Assembly: GCA_003665825.1 (NCBI GenBank) | Contig: QPFY01000010.1 | Span: 310,001 to 374,000 of the forward strand | Length of the DNA stretch: 64,000 nucleotides | Reading direction: 5' to 3' | From: Microbotryum silenes-acaulis | Lineage: Eukaryota > Basidiomycota > Microbotryomycetes > Microbotryales > Microbotryaceae | Part shown: positions 1 through 12,602 of the stretch, piece after piece | Layout: every line of letters begins with the position of its first letter | Position numbering within the stretch: the stretch's first letter is position 1 | Program-made: the position numbers and the translations under genes | The notes under the pieces: generated by a model | The model's database searches: none | What the model was told of the DNA's origin: nothing | The model's input: the letters and a program-made list of their open reading frames with translations, nothing else

Positions 1-2932
1 GACTCCACCACTGCTCAGAGAGAGTCCATCCGCCAGCCCCAGCTTCCTGAGCGGTGAGTTGAGAGGCTCGTTGGAATGATCGCCCGAGTCGAACCGAGGC
101 CGTCCACTTTTGGTTGAAGCGGCTTCGTCGTGGTCGAGAGCAATGTGGGTCAAGTCCATGCCCCATCCGGCGAGATGATGCGTCAGGTGCTTCGCAAACG
201 AGCTGTTTTCGCCCGCGTGCAACGCAACACGCAGTCCTTGGAGCGACGTACGGGCGAAGCGAATCAGATCTTCGGCGATGGGCTCGTGGCGACCCGACAC
301 CTCATGGATCTCGCTGGCAACCCTTTGTCGTCCAAAGATCGTGTCCTCGGTCGCAGACGACGATTCCGCCGGCATGCCACCAGCTAGAACACCTTCAATG
401 GTCCATGAGTTGTTGGCGTCGAATGACTCGAATGTCCGAACGTCCGCTTTGAGATCAGGGTGATCAAGTATAGCTTGCGCTTTCCGCACGGCCAGAGCCG
501 ATGGTGATGACGGATCGACCGGAGACATCGCTTCGAAAGGTGCGGGAGAGCCGGGGGTGGTCCGAACGAGGGCAATTCCGGTCGACACCCTCCACATTTG
601 GTCAGACCTCAGCCGGGTCTTGATGTAGGCCTGTCTGGGTTGATTCGCATCCTCTATCGGCTGCTCAACCATGGGTGACAATTCGACGGATTGCGATGAA
701 GCTGGTGTGGCTTGAAATCGAATGCAGAGGCTCGATCCCGATGGGGCACGCGAAATAACGTCATGCAGGATCTAGGAATTCGTGTGCGTGAGCAAATCGT
801 CAGCTCTCATCTCTCCCCTCGCGGTCTCCAGGGCACTACCCTAGGCTTGCTACGTACCCAAATCAGTGCGATAGACCAAGCACTCTCGTCACCTTGTACA
901 AGGCACTCTCTGCTCTCCGACCGATGGTCGAGAGTGGCACATGCGGCAGGCTTCCGCACACCATCCGAGCTATCCGACATCGACGGCGTCGAGAGTGAGC
1001 TAGGTGCCTTGCTCTGGCCCATCCTGCCGACGATGATCTCGATGTGTTTTGCGGCCGCAGTCGCCGCCAAGACATCCGCAACGCCTTGCAACATGGACGG
1101 GAAGTCAAAAGAGGGCGCCGCTTCGTGTTCGTTGGCGTCACCCGCGATCCGCGTCGAGTCCGGATTGAAGTCGTGGTCTTTGTTCGGTGCCGATTGAGTT
1201 ATCATATTGGTCGACTCCTTGTTCTGCACCCCAGTGATCCACTCGAGACCACGCAGCAGCCTCCACAACGCGGCTACACTAACGGCAGGTAGCGAGACCG
1301 TGCTCGGCGCATGGAGCTCATGCGAGTGAGAGGTCGCGACGTGGCTCATAGTCGAGCCGAACATCCCACCTGTGTCGTGCGATGACGTCTTGGACGTCTT
1401 GGACGTGACGGACGACGCTATCGAGGCGCGATCGGATGCGGGGTAAGGCAGTTCAGTCGTACGGCTGGCGGCCGAGGACGACATGTAAGGGGAAGTGAAA
1501 GGCGCAGAGAAACTTTCTCCGGAGTAGTCCCCGGATATTACAGCGGGCGAAAACAGGTGCGATGGTCCCAGCTGCGCGAGCATCACGAGGGCCGCTGGGA
1601 TGAGGGAATTGATGAGGCCGAGAGGAGCATCAAGTGTCGCCGACGAGACGGGCTCGGGTTCAAGAATCGGGCCAAGAACTGGGAACGAGTTGGATGCCGA
1701 CAGTGTTGGTGTCCTATCGGGCAACAGAGTCTTTTGGCTGAAGCCGCTCCCCCTTCGAGGCACGCGCGGCGCCTCGTACCAAGAAGTCCTTTCCATCGGA
1801 TCTCGTTCCTTACCCGCCCGTACCGTCGACGCCGGTGAGATCGGGGAAGGCAGGGGCACGTCGTTTGCGAGGAACGGTGAAACCATCGGCGAATGTGCTT
1901 GCGAGTCTCGTGCCGTACCAGTCGAGCTTAGTCGTCGGAACGAAGGTTGGAACCGGTGCTTGCCCTGCGCTGAGCCCGAGCCTGCGCCCGAGCCGCTGGA
2001 TGTCGGTCGTGAGAGTTCCCGGCTGGCTCCAACGAGGTCCGACGACACGCGCCTGATATTGGGCTTGTCCGAGAAGGAGCCTGGTCGACTGGATTGGGCC
2101 GAAGCGGGTAGAGGACTTGCAGGACGGTGCGCCTGCCGAGAGGAGGGGATCGAGGATGTCGACCCGGGTCCATCGGGCGGTGGTCTCGGTCGAGACTGCA
2201 GCGGGTTCGACAAACTACGTGGAAGTAGAGGCCGTTTAGAAACATCTTTGGATCCGTCATCCGACCCTTGCTCTGGTGGTGGCGAGCGAAAGGATCCTAG
2301 GAACCGGGTCAGGAATGTGCCGGCGGTCGAGGTCGAGGGGGCGCTTGCAGCGTTGGCACCTGTCGTGCGTGCGAGAATGAACTCGGGTCAGGACTGGTCT
2401 CTCCCGTCGCTCCGCATAACTCTTGGAGGTGGTACTTGCCTGTTCCGTAGCCGTTCTTGCGCCGATTGAAGGCACGCCGGGTCGAGCGAGCGGTGTCGCC
2501 GGCCGAGGACGAGGCCGACGATGATCGATCTCGACTGCCGGACGCGGCGACGCGCTCGGTCAGGGATGAGGTCGACGATGCAGCTGTGCTCGAGGTCGAC
2601 GGCCGCAACGACGAAATGATCGGTGGCGAAGGCGGCGACCCTGTGCCGCTCGAGGTCGAGGTCGATGGGGCTGCGGCTGCGGCTGCGGCAGCGTCAGCGG
2701 TTGCAAGTGCGATTGATCGAGCGCTCCTCACGTCGCTCGAGAAGAGCGGTTGCACGTCGATGATCGACGGCCGTATACCCAGCGCATGGCCTCCTGAAGA
2801 TCGTGTCGAGTTATTCTCAACGTTGTCCCAGGACGAGGTCGAGGTCGAGGCGACGGGCGCTGGAGAGGACGATGCCGCCGTCGCAGAGGTGCTCGCGTTG
2901 TTAAACCCGGCATGCTCAGCCGAATCCGTCAT
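1..2932 (-). CDS. SSK1: SSK1/Mcs4-type response regulator, 3' end outside window
   Basis: Phosphorelay response regulator that would pass a histidine-kinase signal to the HOG/stress MAPK cascade. Model, read on the minus strand: exons 2932-2440, 2359-858 and 771-<1; all junctions keep frame (at least 922 residues). The N-terminal half is Ser/Pro/Ala-rich and low complexity. Around residues 575-665 lies the conserved pre-receiver region: FPSMLQGVADVLAATAAAKH, then ECLVQGDESAWSIALIW continuing across an intron into ILHDVISRAPSGSSLCIRF. Near the window edge LQGLRVALHAGENSSFAKHL follows, typical of the pseudo-receiver part of fungal Ssk1. The true receiver domain with its phospho-Asp must lie beyond base 1, so catalytic competence cannot be judged. 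Intron 1 (2360-2439) is a GC-AG intron with donor GCAAGT. The start ATG at 2932 is the first one followed by unbroken frame; a longer N-terminus is not excluded. Assignment rests on remembered family motifs. Confidence 0.72.
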
Positions 2933-3674
2933 CGCGCCTCCACTCGGGCGGGTTCCCGGACGATTTAGGTCACCAGGGTCAACGTCGAGGACTTGGGATG
3001 AAGCCTTGACAGTGTCGAAGCTCGACCGCGGTACGGGCGTGGCGGTCGTGTGAAGGCTAGGTGTTGGGACGCTCAAGTTGGCATTCGATCGCCTGATGGA
3101 ACTGTGTACGCGCGATCGCCTCGTGAGATCTCGATTCTGCAAGGTTCTGCTCGACCGGCGGGGCGGCCGGGGCGCTTGGGGGCAGATTCGTAGGAGACAA
3201 TCTTGCAAGTAGCAATGGAATGAGAGAAAAACCCTACTGCGAGTGAGCTAGTATTGCGTATGATCAGCAAGAACTCGCCCAGGTAGTAAGCATGTACTAG
3301 ATCGAGAATTCGCATCTTTGCATGCATACCGTGATCCGTCGATGCCGAGCTCCAAACGAAGCGCCCCACATGCATCCCGGGATGCGTGACGAACCATACG
3401 GAATGTAGGCACAGGAAGGTAGTAAAACATATGGCCTAAACAAAAGGATAAACCTACAAAGCTTTCCCTGAACGAGACAACATTAGACGTGGGGATAGAT
3501 TCAGGTCAACATAGGGGCTGCACAGTGAGCCCCACCAATAACGATGCCGTGCCGAACGGGACGGTGTAAGGTGACGACTCGGATGCAAAACTCTAGGGGG
3601 TCGCACCTATATTGAGGCCCACGCCATACCCTTATATGGACAGATGACCAGAATGTGAGAAGAAATAGCGTCGT
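2933..3674. other. Intergenic region upstream of SSK1 and downstream of RAD16
   Basis: About 740 bases between two minus-strand genes. It holds the SSK1 5' flank and the RAD16 3' flank. I see no convincing open frame, RNA gene or repeat here. Confidence 0.5.
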
Positions 3675-6600
3675 CTAAGACAACGAGAACAAGAACCGCA
3701 GATCCTCGGGAGTGAGCTGCACGAGGAAGCGAAAATGCGAGGGAGCCAGCACCCGTCAGCGATCAGCAGAGGATCGGGGCGCCACAAGCTGGGCCGAAAA
3801 GCCCGCTACGAGACCAGAGCGGGCGTGGACATTCAAGAGGACTCCGACGCTTTAGAAAGTGACTCACACGACCTGCTGCAGTGGTGTCATCGCCCAGAGC
3901 ACTTGCTGCCAAATTCTCCTTTTTTCTACGAGTCGCCAAGATCACAGTAGGCGTGAGTCAGAGGGTGAGTCAGCCCATGGCTTCGGGATAGGTTAAACAC
4001 GAGTTGCGCCTCAAAACCACTAACCGCTGAAGCTCAAGGATACGACTTTCAATGGAATTTTCGATCACCAAACGAGTGATCGTTATGGGTCGATCTGCAA
4101 GCCATCCGAAAATATAGAGGTGGGCACCAGGTTAGGACGGCGAAAACGGAAGTTACAAGCTTTTCACGCACGTTGGCCAATTCGATGAGTACGATCCATG
4201 GCCTGCAGCTCGACCTAGCAGCGCAACAATTCCGGCGGATCAGCGTGATTTTTAGGTCCTCAATCGAGGTATTGCGAGCACTCACTGCGGGGTTCCACCA
4301 GGGATCGAGCAAGATAACTCGGCTCGCTTCAACCAAGTTCAGGGCCACACCGCCGGCCTTGAGCGAGATGAGGAACACGGTGCATTCTGGGTCCTCGGTG
4401 AAGGCTTTGATCGTGTTGTCGCGCGCCAGGGGTGTCATGGTACCCGCAATGCGCACGAACTTGTACCCGCCGAGTTGCAGACGGCGAGCAACGAGGTCCC
4501 TGTGGGTCGATTGCAGAAGTCAGCATGGTTAGCTGCTCAAGGAGAAGGGTTTCGGAAATTCAGGGCGAAAGGATGAACTGACAGCATGGTCGTGAACTGA
4601 GAAAAAATGAGCGTCTTGAGCGTGTGATCCTCGGTCCGCGTCTTGCTCAACTCCTCCAGCAAGGCCTCAATCTTGGTCGACGTCCTCGTCTTCGTAGGGT
4701 CCAAACGCGACAAGATTCCCTGTCGGCCCGTTGTGTCCTGCTCGATCGCAGCTTGGTCGAGGTCGATCGTGATGGGAATGTTACACACAGGGCACAAAGG
4801 TTTGTGGACCGTTGCCGTTTCGATGTACTGTCGCACACATTCGCGACAGAAGATGTGGCGGCACTGCGTCTTGACTGCGTCCTCGGCCTCATCGAGGCAG
4901 ATGCGGCACGTCAAGATCTCTTCCGGCTTATCCGAATCGGCGTGCTGCACCGGCATAGCAGTGCGCGACTTGAGCACGAGATCGGGGTGGTCCGCCATTT
5001 GTCGCATGCGAGTGATGAGGGTGAAGATGTTGCTGTAGTTGTTCAAAACGGTGCCCTCGTTCGCATACGTATTAAACTTGCGCTTCACATCTTTGAAAAG
5101 CGACTGGTACAGCTCCTCCTCTTCCTCTGTGAAGTAGTCGCGACGAACGTTGACAACTCGAGGAGGCAAACCCAGATCATCGGCTCGTTCAACTTTGGTG
5201 CGACGAAGCATGAGTCGCTCCAAGAGGATGCTAAGCTTGCGGAACGCCTTGGCTCCTTGGCCCTCGTACATACCGCCATACTGGATCGGTTTGAGAATCT
5301 CAGTGTTCCACCAGCAAACATGCTGCATGCCCGAATGGCGACACTCGGTGCACGGCCCCTTGTTGCAGAGCCAGTGTAGACTCTTGCAGTCGCATTGCTT
5401 GCAAAAGTAGTAAGCATGAGGCGAAACGCCGACGAAACGAATGAGTGAGTACAGCTCGCCGACACGGTTCTGAAGCGGGGTGCCTGGAGACGGGCTCGAA
5501 AAAAGCAAGATCAGCATGACTGGCCACACATTTGCCCCTTGGGTGCGTCAGACTAACCAGACAGACACCAGCGATACTTGGCTTTGAGAGCGAAAGCACC
5601 CTTGGCCGTGTTCGACGCACGATCCTTGATGTTGTGCGCTTCGTCGAGAATGACGCGGTGCCAGTTGACTTTGTGGACAATTGAGTCCTCCTTCATAAGG
5701 TTGCCCTTGCGCGTGAACCCTTTCTGCTCGCGACGGAACGTCGACTCCATCACGGCGTAGCTCGTAAGGACGATGTCGTACTGCTCCATCTCCTTGACGG
5801 TCTTGATGCGTCCGGCGCCGTGGTAGACAAGCACCTTCATTCCCTCGGTGAACTTGGCAATCTCGTGGGACCACTGGATGATGGCGACTGTCGGCGCCAA
5901 AACGAGCGTGCGCTTGCGGTCCGCGGTGTTGAAATCCGACAAAATCAGCGCGATTGTTTGAATGGTCTTGCCCATCCCCATCTCGTCGCACAGGAAGCCA
6001 CCGCCAAAGATGCTCTGCTCTTGCTTGACCATCCAGTTCAGTCCTTCGAGTTGAAACGGCAGCAGTTTTTGTGTCAATCCGGCGGGTTGCTCGGCACGCT
6101 CGACCTTGGTCCTGGGGACAGCTTCGAGTTTGGGCCAGCAGTCAACGAGCTCGGGGTGGTTCGCCATCAGATACGCATCCGCTTTCTCGTACTGCGTGTG
6201 AGGAACGCGCGTGAGGAACGAAAGCCGTTCAGCTGTTGGCTCTCTTCGGAGCATTTACCTCAGAGTAACTGACCCTTGAAAGCTGGGACATCATCTTCTT
6301 TTCCTTTTTTGAGAAAACGTGGCCTTTCCTGGGCTTGATCTTGGGCCGACTGAGCTTCTCGGCAATCTCTTCCGCTGTCTTGACCTGCTTCTTGTATGAC
6401 TTTTCGTTACGTTTGATGCCATCGTCCCCGCCAGCGTCCGATAAATCGTCGTCGCTACCTTCTTCGGCTTCCGAGCCCGCCAAGTCCCTCAAGAGCGAGT
6501 CGTCGGTCAGCATCCCTTCGTCCTCGTCCTCGTCCGAATCGGGCGAGAAGGCCGACGCATCGTCACTGCCATCGGAGGAAGCCGATGAATCGACAATCAT

Positions 6601-7571
6601 CTTGCTCTTTCGCGCGGTGGAAGCAGACGTCACACCCCGCTTGGATCGCGTCGAATTCGTGCGGGTCAATTGACGCTTGTTCTCGGTGACAGGGGTCGTT
6701 GACTTGGTCTTGGCGGTCACCTTGTTCGACTTCGCCACAACAAGCTCAAAAGACTGATCTTGCTTGCTCGTGGACCCGTTTCTTGCGTGCCCGAGCTTGC
6801 TGGCGACATTTTTGCCCAACGCTTCGGCGTCCACGTACCGAGCCTTGCCTTTCTTTGAGCCTCCGTTCTGCAAGGCTTTCGCAAGCCGCATCGCCGTCTC
6901 GACATCATAGGCTTGCTCCATATCACCTCCAGCGCCTTCATCATCATCGTGATTATCGTCGTCGTCGTTGTCTTGCGCGATGGCAAAGTCATCGTCGTCT
7001 TCGTCCTCGAACTCGATCTGCACGATGCGCGCATTGCCTTTGGCCTGTGACGAACGGCGACGGGGCAGCAATCGCCGAGTCGACCGCGACGGGGTGACAT
7101 GCTCAGAGTCGCCATCGCTATCCTCGGCTTTGATCGAGTCGGCGGTCATGACAGCGTGTTCGACGGACTTGCGCGAGCCTTTGACTGGAGCATAATTCCT
7201 GGAGCTCCGGGCACTGTGAGAAAGAGGCCCAAGGTGTTGAAGGTCGGTACTCAGTACGGGACGGGAAGCAGGGATGAGTCGTCGCCACTCGATGCGAATG
7301 TCAAGCGGCCCTCGTGCGACAGACGGTGGACGGCTGGCACGCCATGGCATACCACTGACCTCGGGATCAAAACTTGAACATCATCATCATCTTGCTCCAT
7401 GACCTGATCGTCTTGCACGTCCGTGATGATGACTTGTCGTGTCGTGCGGCCCGACGACCGGCGCTTGATCGTGCTCGTCGTGGCACCTCGCACTGACGTG
7501 GGAGCGGTCGAGGGCGAGTTCGCGCCGGAATCAACCGCACTCGAGGGTGTCATCATCTCTGAGTCACTCAT
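3675..7571 (-). CDS. RAD16: RAD16-type SWI/SNF ATPase with RING finger (global genome NER)
   Basis: DNA-dependent ATPase and E3-like subunit of the Rad7-Rad16 complex, which acts in nucleotide excision repair of silent chromatin in the nucleus. Nine exons (minus): 7571-7360, 7213-6259, 6191-5558, 5483-4583, 4499-4286, 4214-4172, 4094-4025, 3925-3868, 3716-3675; total 3129 nt, 1042 residues. Residues 1-385 are acidic, basic and disordered. Walker A is CDEMGMGKT (about 460) and the DExH box is LDEAHNIKD (about 575). A cysteine cluster ([18 protein letters not shown]) precedes [15 protein letters not shown]3HC4 RING starts at [11 protein letters not shown] (about 792) and ends at CPVC. Helicase C motifs follow ([29 protein letters not shown]), and the end [11 protein letters not shown] matches the Rad16 C-terminus. 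The last four exons are only 42-70 nt each. The length is somewhat above yeast Rad16 because of the N-terminal extension. Confidence 0.93.
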
Positions 7572-8148
7572 GTTTTGATACCCGGTGCTGGGAAGGGAGA
7601 GGTGCTAATGTGCAGTAGTAATCGATGGATGCAGGCACGCGTGCCGGTGGGGACGGGAGGGGAAGAAGTCAAAACCGCGCAGACGCGAAGCGAGCGGGCG
7701 AGACAGCTTTGGGGCCAAGGGCAATTTGAGATCGACCTGCGCTCAGCTTAGCCGGGCACCCGTATACTGTGTGGGGGACGAGTCGACGACTTGGACTTCG
7801 ATGGCCGCGCTGGCTCACACGTTCTAGTACGACGACGGTCCCAAACGACGATTTGCCAAGGGTGCGATCGATGGACAGCAAATGGGACTCGTGAATTCAA
7901 GGGGCACTAATAGCAGTGGCACGACCGCACTGCCCACCTCGCGATGTCAGTCGGTTGCATCGGCGCGCCCGGTTTTTGACATCTAGAGGCGCATCTGGAG
8001 CGCAGGTCTGCGAGCGGTCGACAGCGGTTGACCCGGTCCGTGCGCCAAAGAGCATACATTCAGCACTCTTCTGCTCTTCCGCCTATTGCCCTTCCACCAC
8101 ATCGAACAGCGGAAGCGAGTCGTCTCGGCAGACTCGCCGCGGGGCAAC
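7572..8148. promoter_or_regulatory. Divergent promoter region RAD16 / VFA1
   Basis: The 577 bases separate the RAD16 start (minus) and the VFA1 start (plus), so both promoters must lie here. No specific factor site could be assigned from sequence alone. Confidence 0.45.
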
Positions 8149-9019
8149 ATGGCCGCCACAAGACCAGGTCCTCCACAGCTGACGAACTTGTACCACCTAC
8201 GGACGGTGGGTACCGAGAAGACGTGCAGCATGTGCGGCAAAGCCACGTTCGCCTGTCTGGGTCAGTGCCCGACGTTGGCCAACCGCCGACTTGCTCTACG
8301 CTGCGGCTGGACCCTTCGCTGAATATCACGATTCCCACAGCTACACCGGACGTTGGCGACTTCATTTACGTGTGCACCTCCCACTTGGCCGATCCGGGGG
8401 TGAGCTCGACTCCTGGTCCGCTCCGCTCGGACACCATACGAAGGCGTGAAGCTGACATCTGGTCTGGTGCACCGTAGTTCGCCAAGCCTGCAACCAGCTC
8501 AAGCACACCTTCGACACCTTCATCGATCTCGAGTCCTGCTCCGCCTAGTCCGGCCAACCTGCAGTCCGAGATTGAAAAGGTCAAGGCCGAATACGAGGCC
8601 AAGCTCGCGGCCAAAGACAAGGCGCTCGCCGACGCCGCGGTGGCCAAGTCGTCCTCTTCCTCGTCGTGGTTGCATTCCGGTCTCAAGAGGGGCTACTCGG
8701 CCGTGTCTTCGTTGGCCACGACGACGATGGCGACGATCACTACCCCGCTCGCTCCTCCGCCGGCGCCGGTGCCGAGCCCGCACGAGGTGAACAAGGCGAT
8801 CGCGCTCAATTCCAAGGTTTTTACATTGCACAGAAGCATTTTTGCCATGAGGTAGGTCTCGTCTCGGTAAGACACACTGTCGATGCTTCCGTCATGGGTG
8901 CTAAACCTACAATATTGCCCCACAGGCAGGATGCGGTCAAGAAGAAGTGGCAGGCGCAGGATGCCCGCGAGAGGGCCGAAGGGCTGGGACTGCCGAGTGT
9001 GCCGATCAGTAGGCCTTGA
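8149..9019 (+). CDS. VFA1: VFA1-like Vps4-associated protein
   Basis: Small endosomal protein that binds the ESCRT AAA-ATPase Vps4 in yeast. Exons 8149-8260, 8341-8399, 8478-8851, 8926-9019; 639 nt, 212 residues, every junction in phase. The N-terminal zinc-binding module is visible: residues 12-40 read LTNLYHLRTVGTEKTCSMCG with a CxxC pair, and exon 2 gives GDFIYVCTSHLADPGFAKP with the second half of the Cys/His set. A Ser/Pro linker follows, then a charged coiled stretch (SEIEKVKAEYEAKLAAKDKA) and a C-terminal basic segment ending VPISRP. The order of Cys motif, 'CxSHLADPGFA' and a coiled coil is the Vfa1 pattern; yeast Vfa1 is of similar size. The role in Vps4 regulation is family knowledge, not shown by the sequence. 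Confidence 0.8.
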
Positions 9020-9308
9020 TGACGCGATTTTCGGGATAATGCGGGTGTGCAATCGGAGGTCGTGTGCTGTTGTAGTCATCTATTTTTAGATCTGGATTTA
9101 ATTTGGGTCTTGGGATCGTTCTGGATTCCTCAACTTTTGCCCGGGGAAATTGCAGCCGCCAGCGGCGCATCGAGCTCGCACGCACGAGGTCCAAGCGCAG
9201 CGTGCGAAGTCGATCGGCATGACTGAACACTGCAATCGCTCCTCCACTGCTTGTTACCGTTCGGTACGGCTCATTGCTGCGGCACACCCGACCAACTCAC
9301 AGCAGAAG

Positions 9309-11583
9309 ATGCGCTTTCTGCTCGTCTGTAGTCGAGGCGACCTCGACGAGTTCCGGATACCCGAAATAGAGTCGATTGCGACGCTGTTCAAGCTCCCCCT
9401 TCGCTTCGAGCCCGATCGCCCGTCGTCGTCGTCGCCGTCGTTGTCCGCTGCTCTGGAGGTACGTAGCATAACTCAGATGGCGTATAACTCATATGGTGCA
9501 CGAGTCATCCCTAAGTCACGAGATGGTTTTCAGATACTCATCGGCATGTGCTCGTTCACACGAACAGAGCCCATTCGTCGTTATACACCTCGACAATGAG
9601 GACCAAGCTCGGCTGCTCGGCAGCCGATCAATTGGCATAAAATCCATATGGCAGCACTGGGCCGATGCACCGACCTATGAACAGCTTTCTGATCGTCTCA
9701 AGACGGAGGATGCATTATGGGTGAGCTTCCTGCGCGCCTGAAAGACACCACAACTTGACCAGCCTCGTGCAGCTCAGTCCCAGTTCGGCAGAATTTGACG
9801 CTCACTTTTCGGCCGTTCACTCCTATTGCTTGCATACCCATTCTTAACTATCCCCGTCGTCCATCATCCTTTGGGTCTACCTCTTCTTAGCGACACCATG
9901 CCGCCTCTCCAACAACGACGTGGAAGTTCTCCGTCACCGGCCACGGTCGCAGCATCTCTCAGTCGGCGCAACGCCAAGTGATCAACACATTCAGCTTCAT
10001 GAGCTTTGTAGGCGACATCCGACTCAAAGACCCTGATGTTGAGATCGGGGTCTTTGAGGAGTACGCCAGCGTGAAAGAAGCCGAGTCTATTCCGACAGTT
10101 GAGACCGTGCGGGACATGCGGACCGTGTGGATTGGGCGCAAGGCAAGCACGAAATGTACAATTTACGAAATTTTGTCGAAAAGATCACTCATGTTCTCGA
10201 CGGTTCGATAGATTTGTGATACGCAGCGACATATGATGGATGTGTTTGACGTCAAGAAGCGGAGCTACATCGGCAATACGACCATGGAGAGTGAAGTGAG
10301 TCGGCAGATGCACCTCAAGTACCTCCTCCTTGCGCCGGGCTGTCGAACTCACGGCCCCTCTACTCGACTTACCTGCACCAGGTCAGCTTGTTGATGGCTA
10401 ATCAAGCGCTCGCATCACCTGGCAAATTCATACATGATCCTTTCGGTAGGCGCTGGCCCAAATGTAGCCCCCGCGTAAGTTCTCGAGCACTGAGCATCGG
10501 CGCACTCGCTACACAGCTGGGACTGGCTCAATGCTCCTCACCGCATCTGCTTTCGGCGCTCTGACGTTTGGTTCGGACATCGACGGACGGCAAATGAGAG
10601 GGAAGAGTAAGCGTTCGTGTTCCTGCAGTCTCGTATTTCGATCATGGGTCTGACCCTGCGCCATCGTCTTCCTTCGCCATCCGTGACAGATTCGAAGAAC
10701 GTCTACACAAACGCAGAACAATACGGATTCCGTAATCGTATCGTCGACTGTTGCTCCTTTGATCTGACCGTGCGTGCTCAAATCTCAATCGATTGTATCG
10801 GTAATGAGACTGATGCAGTCTGTGCTCGGCCCCTTCCTTTGCGCAGCAACACCCCCTACGGACTGGGGAGCTCTTCGACGCCATCATGACAGATCGTGAG
10901 TTCTAGAAACTCGGAGTACTGTGCAGTATGATGTTTTGCTGATGTCACCATACGCCCTGACCCAAACTTCACCTAGCACCTTACGGCGTGCGAGCCGGGG
11001 CCAAGCGTTTGGGCCGAAAACCAAATCACCGCGAAGTCCTGCCCACACTGGTGCCAGGTCGCGAATCTGAAGGGTTTCATCACCAGTGCGTTGCAGAGAC
11101 TTCCAGTCGTGTTCTTACGCATCAATATCTGACGCGACCGTGCTGGCACGTTGCAGATTATCTGAATATGTCCCGCCGTCCGTGCCCTGGGAAATGACTC
11201 AGGTCATTCAGACGCTCGTGACCTACTCGCTCTACCTGCTCAAGCCGGGAGGACGCCTCGTCTTCTTCCTACCGACCAACAACGAGGAGTATCAAGACGT
11301 CGACGTGCCCTCGGTCCCTGGCTTGAAGTTGATTTCAAACAGCTCGCAGAATTTCGGCAAGTGGGCTCGACGGTTGATCACGATGGAGAAGAGTCGTGGC
11401 AAGGAGTGGCGGGAGGTGATCGAGGGGATCGATAGGGGGATCTGGAGGGAGAATATGTTCGACTGGTTCAAGGAGCGACAAACGCACAGTGAGGGGATAG
11501 ACGGGGAAGGGTCGACAAGAAAACCTGGTCATGCCGAGTTTGCTAGGAGATATTTTGAGCGATTCGAGTCAGCCGCTACTTGA
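9309..11583 (+). CDS. TRM11: tRNA (guanine10-N2)-methyltransferase TRM11
   Basis: Catalytic subunit which, with Trm112, makes m2G10 in tRNA. Ten exons: 9309-9458, 9568-9720, 9891-10142, 10227-10295, 10382-10445, 10517-10606, 10690-10769, 10847-10895, 10977-11085, 11157-11583; 1443 nt, 480 residues. Exon 1 gives the THUMP-linked start with EFRIPEIESIATLFKLPLRF. Motif DVKKRSYIGNTTM precedes the SAM-binding loop DPFAGTGSMLLTASAFG (about 228), then GSDIDGRQMRGK. The catalytic motif DPPYGVRAGAKRLGRK is near residue 302, and PGGRLVFFLPT follows. The intron after exon 3 is GC-AG (donor GCAAGC at 10143). The 9721-9890 intron is the longest (170 nt), and a small extra exon inside it cannot be excluded. 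The 3' end carries a charged tail (KERQTHSEG). The family call is firm; exon 9/10 joining was chosen because it gives a good donor (gtgcgt) and keeps phase. Confidence 0.9.
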
Positions 11584-12378
11584 CAAGGAACTCAACTTCC
11601 GCATGTCGACTTGTAACGGTCTTGGTGAGGCAAAAATCAACCTCGGTCCGGCTCAAAGATCAAGCGCGACTATATCCGTTCCTCTCCTTGCATTCCCAGG
11701 CGCTGAAATGTCTCTATAATAGGGTTTGGGGGGAAGAAGCTTCGCGCTTCCCCGACAGGACTTTCCTTCGTACGCGCTGAGGATGATACGATAATGCACG
11801 ACGCCGCCGAATGGGGCACTGTCGACACTCGAATATCTGTCGGAGGTGACTGACCACGAAGCCTGATTGAGCCGAAGTGATCGATTGGAAAAGGGAGATC
11901 CAATGTTTCGAGTCTTGAGGAGCTCTCTTTCGTTTTGGGTCCATTCGGTCCAGGGTGGACGCCCTCACCAACCGCGTGCCCGTCGTCCTACACGACGTCA
12001 GTGGGTCCGGGACCGGGACCGAAGAGTCTCTGGCTTACTATGGTGACAGCGAGTTCAGGAGTGTTGATGATTATAGAATGAGTTTGAGAATGATTGGAAC
12101 TAGCACATGTAGTAGGGCGAATACCCGGTGACCACTGCTGCTGCTGATGTGAACAATTCGGTGCAGTGAAGATTCGATCCGCTTCCGTGAATTGAAACCG
12201 GGGACGGTCGGGGTGGAGTCGCCTCGAATCGGAAGACTGGAAGTGCACAAGTCTGGCCCGGGCCTAGATCGCTAATTCCGTTACATGACGCGTGACCGCG
12301 TGTAACCGTGACCACCGAGCGCTCATCCACGACTCCTTCCTTCCTCAGTTTCGTCTCGTCGCTTTCTTCAGGTTGACC
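11584..12378. other. Intergenic, no gene seen
   Basis: About 800 bases after TRM11. Short frames occur on both strands, but none has family motifs, good splice sites or coding-like composition. Confidence 0.4.
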
Positions 12379-12602
12379 ATGGTTATGCAGACCCTCGAAC
12401 AAGACTCGGTTAGAACTCAGTTGCCTCGTGTTTTCTTCGATCGCCTAGACGAGCGTTATCAGTGCCATCGTCAATGCCACAGCCTTTGAAATACCCGGCT
12501 CCCGCTGGTCGCACGAGTGCCGGTGCCGACGAGACTTTTGACGACTGGCCGCCTCTCGGATATATAGGTCTCATCTTCATCGTTATTAATGTCGCCAAGT
12601 GA
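12379..12602 (+). CDS. Possible 49-residue single-pass membrane protein
   Basis: Candidate small gene. Exon 12379-12408 starts MVMQTLEQDS; a 74-nt candidate intron (gttaga...cacag) ends at 12482; exon 12483-12602 encodes PLKYPAPAGRTSAGADE, TFDDWPPLGY and the hydrophobic tail IGLIFIVINVAK before TGA. An unspliced alternative starts at ATG 12474 and gives 42 residues with the same C-terminus. The hydrophobic C-terminal segment of about 11 residues after an aromatic-acidic turn resembles tail-anchored or small mitochondrial membrane proteins in general; I recognise no family. The donor is imperfect. No neighbouring gene explains it. It could equally be chance. Confidence 0.3.

Noticed and set aside
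1600..2469. Plus-strand frame of about 289 codons opposite SSK1
   Set aside because: Lies antisense to a region whose minus-strand exons join cleanly into the Ssk1 pattern.
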